DNA of 11,032 bases from a bacterium (GTDB lineage: Bacteria; AUK180): positions 1-11,032 of the forward strand of contig JAUXGM010000076.1 in the NCBI GenBank assembly GCA_030622125.1. The letters are read 5' to 3'. The stretch's first letter is position 1; every line of letters begins with the position of its first letter. Positions 5,334 to 11,032 of this stretch are shown one piece after another. A program made the translations under genes and the position numbers. The notes beneath the pieces were generated by a model that saw nothing but the letters and a program-made list of their open reading frames with translations, was not told where the DNA came from and ran no database searches.

Positions 5334-8067
5334 ATTGGAAAATTGTTTTTGGATAGACCTTATAAAAATTCCATTTTTTTGCAAAATCAAACATAAGATC
5401 AAAATATCCCCATCTAAACCTTATTCCAAAACCAACCGAGCCCTTTAAATCATCAAAACATAAGTTATTATCTACTTTTTTGAAAGCATGAAAATTATCA
5501 TCATTCCAGGCATCACCAACATCCATAAACAATAAGCCCCTTATGTAGTAAAGATCAAAAAGTCCTGCAAATCTTATTATATCAATAAATGGAATTCTCA
5601 TCTCAAGGCTTGAAAATGCTGCATTACTTCCATAAATGCTCATTGGAGAATATCCTCTTACCGAACCGATCCCACCAAGATAGATATAATCCTTGTCCCT
5701 TCCGAATGAAGAATACCCCAAAAGATGCCAGGCAAGTGTTCCTCTGAATGTAAGTTTCCAATACCTTCTATAATCAACCATTGCATTGTAAACATCATAG
5801 TAGGTATCGGTTAAGGGGTAACCTCTTGTAAGAGAAAGGATATATCTACTTCCATGGTTATAGGTAAAAAAGCCGGGCTTTGTGGTATCACTTACAAAAT
5901 TTAGTGTTGTGGAAAATACCCTTTTTTCCGAAGGAAATCCCATATTTCGAAAAAGACTTCCCCAATAAAGTTTTGCAAATTGGACCTCTAATTCAAACCG
6001 CCTATATTTACTTGTCGGATACAAAAATAACAAAGCCCCGCCGAAGTTGCCTTGTGAACTTGTTTTTCCTTCGTCCCAAAAATAGTAATCTTTTCTTTGA
6101 TTGTAAAATGCAAGACCGTAATTTAAACGATGAGTTTGATCGAAGGCATAAATATAAAAATTATTAAATTGTCTTATGGCATCAATATTTAGGGCAACTC
6201 TTACATTACCGAATATGTCCGAAAGTGTAATGTTAGAATAATTCTCAAGGACACCGTTTTCATAAGTAAGATATGATGAAACATTTGTAGCTCGTAGTTT
6301 TAATTTATATTTTTTAATATTTTTCAGGAATTTAATATTTGCATAATCTCTTTTTTCTATTGTAGTCGGCACCTTATTTTCTATTTCTTCCTTATATATC
6401 TTGAAATCTTTAACTTCTTTTATATAAGTTTTATATGAAGAATTATAGTACGAAGTAAAGGCGATCTCTTTTCCGTCAGGTGAAAATTTTGCCATAAAAT
6501 TTCCGCCAAGAGTTGAAGTTATTCGGCTGGTTGCTTTTTTCTCAATATCGTATATGTAAAGATTTGGGATATTTTGAAATCTATCGGATGTAAAGAGGAT
6601 CTTTTTTCCATCCGAAGAAAGAGAGATCTCTACATCATTACCGATCCTGTAAGTAAGTTGAACTTCTTCATTGGTATTTAAAGACAAAGAAAATATCTTA
6701 TCAAATCTATTTACTCTTTTCGTATAGTAAACAATATTTTTACTTCTATCGTAATTTACATAATTTATAAATGCTTTTTGAAATGTGATCTGTTGCGGTT
6801 TATCTTTGAAATCATATAAAAATATATTTCTGCCTCCACTTACTTCTCCGGTAAAAAATAAATCATTACCATTTTTCCAGCAAGGATGTCTCGGCTTTAA
6901 AATATCATTGAATCGGTATTTTTTGTATTTCCCATCAAAAATATTAAAAACGAGCAAGACATCCGATTTCCCATCCCTTGCAAATATTGCAAGTTTTCTT
7001 CCATCGGGTGAAATATCCATAGAATTCTCTTCTACAATCAGATACTCATATCGTTTGGGTGATAATGGGGTCAATCGTTTTATGATTTTATTCCCTTTAT
7101 TGTTATAAAAATAAATATCGAGGGTATTATTTTTGTTCGTAATTCCTGCTAATATCTCACCTGACGGAAAATACACAGGCTGAAGCCAGAGATCTCTTCC
7201 AAGTTTTTCACTTAAAATTGGTCTACCGTAATCTATGTTCGGTTCTTCTGAATCTTTGATCTTCGGCCAATACTTCTTTTTTAGGTAGTTATACCACCGA
7301 TCATTGATCTCCTTATAGGATTGATCGACCGTTTTTTTAAAGACCTGATTTAAATTGTATTGAGCCGGCCTTTTTAGATATCTTATCATCTTTCTTAATT
7401 TTTCAACACCATAGACATCCACAAACCAATCAATGAAACTTTGACTTTCTTTATAACATTGGTAAACATTCGGGGTATAATAAAAATTTTCCATTTCTGA
7501 AAGGGTGAAAAAATGACCATTCATTATGGTATCTCTCAAAACCATGATACCTTTCATATCCCAATGCTGACTTAAATGTTCTGCGGTTCCTTCCATAAAC
7601 CACATTGGCGGTTGTCGTGAAACAATTGACGATTTAAATATGTGATATTGAAATATATGCGTAAGTTCATGCCAGAGAAGCGGCTTTAACTCCTCATAAG
7701 GAGCATCTATGGGAACGACCAATCTATTCATAAGAACATCGGCAAAACCTCCGACTTGCGGTGGTAAAAAACCTGATAAAATATTTGTCTGCTCGAAATC
7801 TCGGTGGGTTCTATAGAGTATCACAGTCGTCTTATCCTTAAAATTAAAATGGAGGTAGCTTGAATGGTGATTATAGGCAGATTCCAATATTTCCACAATA
7901 CTCAAAAGCTGTTCATCATCCGTCTCATAATAATAGATATTAAAGTGCTCCGATTCCTTCATATACCATTTAAAAGTTTTGTAATGAACCTTATTTTTTC
8001 CAAAACCATATACAAAAAGCGGAATAACTAAAAAAAATAAGAGAAAAAAATATTTTTTACCTTGCAA
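5311..8067 (-). CDS. Secreted zinc peptidase + TolB-type propeller + Omp85-like barrel
   Basis: A 918-residue exported protein with three parts. Residues 1-22 form a signal peptide. Residues about 30-270 look like a peptidase MA-type metalloprotease, with zinc motif H-E-L-T-H at 133-137 and M-W-F-M-E-G-T-A-E at 155-163 supplying the third ligand. Residues about 280-550 hold PD40/TolB-type propeller repeats: D-I-S-P-D-G-R-K-L-A (351-360), S-L-S-S-D-G-K-K-I-L (482-491) and K-F-S-P-D-G-K-E-I-A (527-536). Residues about 590-918 are an outer-membrane barrel with the Omp85/BamA signature G-S-V-R-G-Y (801-806), M-D-V-G-D-A-W (848-854) and a terminal Phe. The likely place is the outer membrane with the peptidase and propeller attached; which side they face is unknown. 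The start is TTG at 8067, backed by GGAGGT at ideal distance and an in-frame stop just before it. It overlaps the upstream lipoprotein gene by 11 bp and is last in the glyA operon. Confidence 0.85.
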   Translation of the reverse strand: MQGKKYFFLLFFLVIPLFVYGFGKNKVHYKTFKWYMKESEHFNIYYYETDDEQLLSIVEILESAYNHHSSYLHFNFKDKTTVILYRTHRDFEQTNILSGFLPPQVGGFADVLMNRLVVPIDAPYEELKPLLWHELTHIFQYHIFKSSIVSRQPPMWFMEGTAEHLSQHWDMKGIMVLRDTIMNGHFFTLSEMENFYYTPNVYQCYKESQSFIDWFVDVYGVEKLRKMIRYLKRPAQYNLNQVFKKTVDQSYKEINDRWYNYLKKKYWPKIKDSEEPNIDYGRPILSEKLGRDLWLQPVYFPSGEILAGITNKNNTLDIYFYNNKGNKIIKRLTPLSPKRYEYLIVEENSMDISPDGRKLAIFARDGKSDVLLVFNIFDGKYKKYRFNDILKPRHPCWKNGNDLFFTGEVSGGRNIFLYDFKDKPQQITFQKAFINYVNYDRSKNIVYYTKRVNRFDKIFSLSLNTNEEVQLTYRIGNDVEISLSSDGKKILFTSDRFQNIPNLYIYDIEKKATSRITSTLGGNFMAKFSPDGKEIAFTSYYNSSYKTYIKEVKDFKIYKEEIENKVPTTIEKRDYANIKFLKNIKKYKLKLRATNVSSYLTYENGVLENYSNITLSDIFGNVRVALNIDAIRQFNNFYIYAFDQTHRLNYGLAFYNQRKDYYFWDEGKTSSQGNFGGALLFLYPTSKYRRFELEVQFAKLYWGSLFRNMGFPSEKRVFSTTLNFVSDTTKPGFFTYNHGSRYILSLTRGYPLTDTYYDVYNAMVDYRRYWKLTFRGTLAWHLLGYSSFGRDKDYIYLGGIGSVRGYSPMSIYGSNAAFSSLEMRIPFIDIIRFAGLFDLYYIRGLLFMDVGDAWNDDNFHAFKKVDNNLCFDDLKGSVGFGIRFRWGYFDLMFDFAKKWNFYKVYPKTIFQFNIGTDF

Positions 8068-8743
8068 TTAGATACCTCCGTACAATTTTCTTTTTTGGCA
8101 AATATTTTTTAAATAGATCTTTCAAATATGTTTCATAATTTTCATAAATGTATTCATCGTCAGCCGGATGATTTTTGACAAATTCATTAGAAGTAGAGAA
8201 CTTTTTATCAATAAGCAATTTCTTGATCTTAGTATCGTATAGAAAAAAATGGATCGTAAAATTGTAAACCACTTTTTTTTCGTAAACCTGTCTATAATAA
8301 TAAGAGTGGTATTGAGGATCCCAAACATTTTTATAAACAAATCCCTCAATATTGTCTGTGGTAAAATAGATATAAGAAAAAAGATACTTCCAATTTTTGT
8401 TATCATTTGTAAATTTAATGTTCTCAAAAATTATCTCTTTCTTTTTTTTATCCTTGAATTCAATCTTATAGTTAAATGTTTCATTTACGGTATATTTTAT
8501 AGGTATCTCATCAAATGTATCCTTTGTAATCCCTATTATATCGCCCTTGATCATAGTGGAAAAGTTTTCGTCATCTATATTGGTATTCAGATACACGGGA
8601 ATGATCGTAATTTCCCCCAATTGTTTTGTATCAACCTGTGGTTGAATTGATCTTTCAAAATCATATACGGCATAATGTAAGCAGGATGTAGTAAAAATAA
8701 TCGATAGTAAGAAAATAAATAAAAATTTAATCCGTGCCTTCAT
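8057..8743 (-). CDS. Lipoprotein of unknown function, 228 aa
   Basis: A basic N-terminus (M-K-A-R-I-K), a hydrophobic stretch and F-T-T-S-C with Cys21 give a type II signal peptide, so the product is probably a lipoprotein. I do not recognise the mature domain. After residue 40 it has L-G-E-I-T-I-I-P-V, a strand typical of small envelope lipoproteins. The middle is rich in Tyr, Phe and Lys, and the end K-K-Y-L-P-K-K-K-I-V-R-R-Y-L is strongly basic. It sits between a TPR lipoprotein and the peptidase/barrel protein with overlaps of 17 and 11 bp, so its translation is tied to both. It is plausibly a periplasmic or outer-membrane partner of the barrel protein, but that is inference from position only. 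Confidence 0.75.
   Translation of the reverse strand: MKARIKFLFIFLLSIIFTTSCLHYAVYDFERSIQPQVDTKQLGEITIIPVYLNTNIDDENFSTMIKGDIIGITKDTFDEIPIKYTVNETFNYKIEFKDKKKKEIIFENIKFTNDNKNWKYLFSYIYFTTDNIEGFVYKNVWDPQYHSYYYRQVYEKKVVYNFTIHFFLYDTKIKKLLIDKKFSTSNEFVKNHPADDEYIYENYETYLKDLFKKYLPKKKIVRRYLIAR
8074..8079 (-). promoter_or_regulatory. Shine-Dalgarno supporting a TTG start
   Basis: GGAGGT on the minus strand lies six bases before TTG at 8067, directly before the signal-peptide sequence. It fixes a non-ATG start for the barrel protein. Confidence 0.75.
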
Positions 8744-9059
8744 TTATTTTTTTAGATAACCTTTCATAATTTTTTTCAACACCTTTATTTTTTTTGACAA
8801 TAGAAAGGGCGGTTTCGTATTCCAATAACGCCTCATCATATTTACCTTGTTTTTCGAGACATACACCAAGATTATTATGTGCGATCCAATCTCGATCATT
8901 TTCTTTAATAAGCTGCTGCCATCTAAATTCCGCTTCTTTATCAAATGATAATCGCATCATTTTTATTGCATAATTATTTTCCTGTTTAATAATATTTGTT
9001 TTGCAAGAAGTAAAGACCAGTACAAGAACAGTAAGGAAGATAAATATTTTAATTTTCAT
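8727..9059 (-). CDS. Small TPR-repeat lipoprotein, 110 aa
   Basis: The start is taken at ATG 9059, giving M-K-I-K-I-F-I-F-L followed by V-F-T-S-C with Cys19 as the lipidation site. The longer in-frame frame to 9116 would bury this signal peptide and lies inside acpS, so it is rejected. Residues about 57-90 form one clear tetratricopeptide unit (W-I-A-H-N-N-L-G-V-C-L-E-K-Q-G-K-Y-D-E-A-L-L-E-Y), with a weaker helical unit before it (A-E-F-R-W-Q-Q-L-I). TPRs bind other proteins, so this is probably a periplasm-facing adaptor. It overlaps acpS by 11 bp and the next lipoprotein gene by 17 bp. No Shine-Dalgarno is visible, so translation is probably coupled. Confidence 0.82.
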   Translation of the reverse strand: MKIKIFIFLTVLVLVFTSCKTNIIKQENNYAIKMMRLSFDKEAEFRWQQLIKENDRDWIAHNNLGVCLEKQGKYDEALLEYETALSIVKKNKGVEKNYERLSKKINEGTD

Positions 9060-9417
9060 TGTAAACAACACAAAAAGCGGTGGCATATTCGCTTTCATGA
9101 GATATGGATATCTCAAGTTTATAATTCTCCAATTTATTCTTCAAGTCGCTCCTTTCAAAAGAAATATAAGGACCTCTTTTCTTATCGGTAATTATGGATA
9201 TTTCACTAAAATCAAATTTTATATTGAGTGGGGAGAGTGCTTTAAAGATCGCTTCTTTTGCAGCAAATCTACCGGCTATTACAGGGAACGGATCGCTGTG
9301 TTTGTCAATATAATTTATCTCATTATCAGTAAATAATCTACCTAATTTTTTTCTATCTGAAAAGACTTTTTTAATTCTTTCTACCGACACTATGTCCGTT
9401 CCTATCTTAATTTTCAT
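9049..9417 (-). CDS. acpS: Holo-[acyl-carrier-protein] synthase
   Basis: A 122-residue enzyme that moves 4'-phosphopantetheine from coenzyme A to the conserved serine of acyl carrier protein, activating it for fatty acid synthesis in the cytoplasm. The family signatures are intact: [10 protein letters not shown] at residues 6-15 with the metal ligand Asp8, and [11 protein letters not shown] at 50-60 with Glu55. A C-terminal [11 protein letters not shown] strand follows, also typical of AcpS. The length is normal for AcpS. The start ATG shares four bases with the glyA stop (ATGA), indicating translational coupling. Confidence 0.95.
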   Translation of the reverse strand: MKIKIGTDIVSVERIKKVFSDRKKLGRLFTDNEINYIDKHSDPFPVIAGRFAAKEAIFKALSPLNIKFDFSEISIITDKKRGPYISFERSDLKNKLENYKLEISISHESEYATAFCVVYNEN

Positions 9418-10670
9418 AAATGATTTTTATACAGTGGAAATTTTTTGCAAAATTCCTTAACTTCTTTTTTCACCTGTGCTCTGTTCTCTTCGTTTTTCCT
9501 GTCCTCAAGAACCCTATTTATAAAGTCAGCGATTATCTTCATTTCATTGGTTCCCATTCTTCTTGTAGTAACAGCGGGTGTTCCGAGTCTGATACCGCTT
9601 GCTATGAACGGACTTCTTTCATCAAACGGAATCGTGTTCTTATTTACCGTAATACCGGATTTTTCTAATGCATTTTCCGCTCTTTTTCCATTTAATCCTT
9701 TTATATTTTTTGAGTCGAGATCACAAAGCATAAGATGTGTATCGGTGCCGCCTGCAACAAGGCGAAATCCTTTTTCTTCAAGTGCCTTTGCAAGCGCCTG
9801 AGCATTTTCAAGTATCTTTTTTTGATATTCTTTGAATTCCGGTTTTAATGCTTCTTTAAAAGCAACCGCCTTTGCGGCAATAACATGCATTAACGGTCCG
9901 CCCTGGACACCGGGGAATACGATCTTATCCAATTTTTCCGCATACTCTTCTTTACACATTACCATTCCACCTCGGGGACCTCTTAATGTTTTATGAGTTG
10001 TCGTTGTAACGATATCCGCATAAGGTATAGGTGACGGATGGAGTTCCGTCGCAACAAGTCCTGCAATATGAGCAATATCAACAACAAGATAGGCATTTAC
10101 TTCATCGCATATCTCTCTGAACTTTTTAAAATCCAATGTTCGTGGATAAGCAGAAGCACCGGCAATTATAAGTTTAGGTTTTGCTTCAAATGCTTCTTTC
10201 AACAGTTGATCATAATCAATTACTTCTGTCTCCCTGGAAACACCGTAATGAACAATATTGAAATACTTACCGGAAAAACTTAGAGGATGACCATGGGAAA
10301 GGTGACCGCCATGAGAAAGATCAAGTCCCATTATTGTATCTCCAGGTTCCACTAATGTAAAATATGCTGCCATATTTGCTTGTGAACCGGAATGCGGCTG
10401 AACATTCACATGATCACATCCGAACAATTGCTTTGCTCTATCTCTCGCAAGGTCTTCCGCAACATCGACGAATTCACAACCGCCATAGTATCTTTTTGCC
10501 GGATACCCTTCTGCATACTTATTTGTCATAACAGAGCCGGCAGCTTGTAATACCGCCTCAGAAACGAAATTCTCAGAAGCAATGAGTTCAAGATTGTATG
10601 CTTGCCTTTTTGTTTCGTTATAGATTGCATCATAAATTTCAGGATCTTCTCTTTTTAGTTCTTCATTCAT
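9414..10670 (-). CDS. glyA: Serine hydroxymethyltransferase
   Basis: A 418-residue PLP enzyme that interconverts serine plus tetrahydrofolate with glycine plus 5,10-methylene-tetrahydrofolate, the main one-carbon source. Family motifs are complete: L-I-A-S-E-N-F near residue 29-35, [14 protein letters not shown] at 52-65, [10 protein letters not shown] at 196-205, and [13 protein letters not shown] with the PLP lysine Lys227. The end of the family domain ([10 protein letters not shown]) is also present. The start is ATG 10670: GGGAG lies six bases before it, and a promoter sits just upstream. The frame is open to 10943, but that extension crosses the promoter and repeats and is not coding. 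glyA is the first gene of a five-gene operon. Confidence 0.97.
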   Translation of the reverse strand: MNEELKREDPEIYDAIYNETKRQAYNLELIASENFVSEAVLQAAGSVMTNKYAEGYPAKRYYGGCEFVDVAEDLARDRAKQLFGCDHVNVQPHSGSQANMAAYFTLVEPGDTIMGLDLSHGGHLSHGHPLSFSGKYFNIVHYGVSRETEVIDYDQLLKEAFEAKPKLIIAGASAYPRTLDFKKFREICDEVNAYLVVDIAHIAGLVATELHPSPIPYADIVTTTTHKTLRGPRGGMVMCKEEYAEKLDKIVFPGVQGGPLMHVIAAKAVAFKEALKPEFKEYQKKILENAQALAKALEEKGFRLVAGGTDTHLMLCDLDSKNIKGLNGKRAENALEKSGITVNKNTIPFDERSPFIASGIRLGTPAVTTRRMGTNEMKIIADFINRVLEDRKNEENRAQVKKEVKEFCKKFPLYKNHL

Positions 10671-10676
10671 AGACAT

Positions 10677-10681
10677 CTCCC
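10677..10681 (-). promoter_or_regulatory. Shine-Dalgarno of glyA
   Basis: GGGAG on the minus strand is followed directly by an in-frame ATG (10676), which is too close to use, and then by the ATG at 10670 at the right six-base distance. It decides the start. Confidence 0.65.
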
Positions 10682-10695
10682 AAATAATATTATTT

Positions 10696-10724
10696 ATTAT
10701 AACATTATTTATTTTTTTTTGCAA
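10696..10724 (-). promoter_or_regulatory. Sigma-70-type promoter of the glyA operon
   Basis: On the minus strand TTGCAA (10724-10719), a 17-bp spacer and TATAAT (10701-10696) give a near-consensus promoter. It would yield a leader of about 20 bases before the glyA ATG, too short for a riboswitch. It is the only strong promoter seen for the five-gene operon. Confidence 0.75.
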
Positions 10725-10789
10725 ATAATAAAATGCCAATTGATAAGACAATAAGTAAAACAATATTAATCTCCGTTTCAAACAAAAGA

Positions 10790-10835
10790 GGGACATTACC
10801 TCAACAAACTGATTTTTTTTGTTGAGGTGTGTCCC
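10790..10835. repeat. Hairpin element 1 (GGGAC...GTCCC)
   Basis: The left arm (10790-10808) and right arm (10818-10835) pair over an 11-bp stretch ACCTCAACAAA/TTTGTTGAGGT, plus an outer GGGAC/GTCCC clamp interrupted by a small mismatch (ATT against GT). The loop is T-rich. It resembles REP or MITE-type palindromes spread between genes. Confidence 0.7.
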
Positions 10836-10850
10836 GGACTCTTCCTTAGA
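10821..10850. repeat. 30-bp direct repeat, copy 1
   Basis: It begins GTTGAGGTGTGTCCC, the right arm of hairpin element 1, and ends TTCCTTAGA. It matches the copy at 11003-11032 at 28 of 30 positions. Confidence 0.75.
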
Positions 10851-10945
10851 TAACGATAAACCTCCCGAGAACAATATAGCCAAGGTAATAAGAAAATAAG
10901 TTAATAAGGGAATAAGTGAAAAAATATTAAATTCAGAAAACAAGC

Positions 10946-10996
10946 GGGACGTACCTTCCCGTATCAGATACGGGATAAACTCCGAAGGTGCGTCCC
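10946..10996. repeat. Hairpin element 2 with nested hairpin
   Basis: The outer arms GGGACGTACCTTC (10946-10958) and GAAGGTGCGTCCC (10984-10996) pair at 12 of 13 positions. Inside lies a second stem, CCCGTATC (10958-10965) with GATACGGG (10967-10974) around a single-base loop. It shares the GGGAC...ACCT / AGGT...GTCCC plan with element 1, so both belong to one family. Confidence 0.7.
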
Positions 10997-11002
10997 AAGA
11001 AA

Positions 11003-11032
11003 GTTGAGGTGTGTCCCGAATTCTTCCTTAGA
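11003..11032. repeat. 30-bp direct repeat, copy 2 (reaches window edge)
   Basis: Same sequence as 10821-10850 with two mismatches, 182 bp further on. It contains a right arm with no left arm beside it; the only possible partner in the window is the left arm of element 1. It may extend beyond the last base. Confidence 0.75.

Larger units (their letters stand above)
10725..11032. other. Gene-free stretch with a hairpin/repeat cluster
   Basis: No credible coding region is seen here. The stretch holds two hairpin elements with GGGAC...GTCCC ends, two copies of a 30-bp direct repeat, and AT-rich spacers (10725-10789 and 10851-10945) in which I see nothing else. The cluster continues past the window edge. 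Confidence 0.7.

Noticed and set aside
8249-8650. A 133-codon plus-strand frame opposite the unknown lipoprotein
   Set aside because: No ribosome binding site or recognisable domain. It is explained as the antisense of a lipoprotein gene that has a signal peptide and operon context.
9060-9116. Longer start for the TPR lipoprotein
   Set aside because: It would put 19 residues before a normal lipoprotein signal peptide, and the added sequence lies inside acpS in another frame.
10671-10943. N-terminal extension of the glyA frame
   Set aside because: The extension crosses the promoter, AT-rich spacer and repeat hairpin, and has no similarity to serine hydroxymethyltransferase. The Shine-Dalgarno and family N-terminus place the start at 10670.
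10790-11032. CRISPR array
   Set aside because: Only two imperfect repeat copies 182 bp apart, with hairpin elements between them rather than uniform spacers, and no cas genes.

Overview
The window is AT-rich, gene-dense DNA with almost no gaps. It probably comes from a Gram-negative bacterium with an outer membrane: one product ends in an Omp85-type beta-barrel, and two small lipoproteins lie beside it. Low GC, several TTG starts, many 1-29 bp gene overlaps and loose matches to known families suggest an uncultivated or candidate-phylum lineage. I cannot name the phylum. Three promoters of the form TTGAAA or TTGCAA, N17, TATAAT show ordinary sigma-70-type signals.

Left end (1-3085). A 51-codon gene (18-173, plus strand), preceded by a good Shine-Dalgarno sequence, encodes what looks like a RiPP precursor. 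It has a lysine-rich start, a W-x-x-P-E-I leader motif, a proline-rich centre, three cysteines and a C-terminal serine. Facing it on the minus strand is an operon of a CreD-like membrane protein, an HPr-kinase-like P-loop protein and a family-5-type nucleotidyltransferase. Kinases and nucleotidyltransferases of these kinds tailor the C-terminal serine of paeninodin/pseudomycoidin-type lasso peptides, so the group looks like the edge of a RiPP cluster. Its core cyclase, PqqD-like and transporter genes, if present, would lie left of base 1.

Middle (3082-5333). A remnant of a CPBP intramembrane protease is cut off at a small palindromic repeat. A plus-strand operon follows: a nitrilase-superfamily amidase with an apparently leaderless promoter, a NUDIX hydrolase and a DUF4230-like membrane-anchored protein. 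It meets the next operon tail to tail at a hairpin inside both coding ends.

Right part (5311-10724). One minus-strand operon reads glyA, acpS, TPR lipoprotein, unknown lipoprotein, and a 918-residue protein with a zinc-peptidase domain, a TolB/PD40-type propeller and an outer-membrane barrel. All its junctions overlap by 4-17 bp. It joins one-carbon metabolism and acyl-carrier-protein activation to three envelope proteins.

Right end (10725-11032). This stretch has no gene. It carries a cluster of GGGAC...GTCCC hairpins and a 30-bp direct repeat, resembling REP/MITE elements, and the cluster runs off the window.
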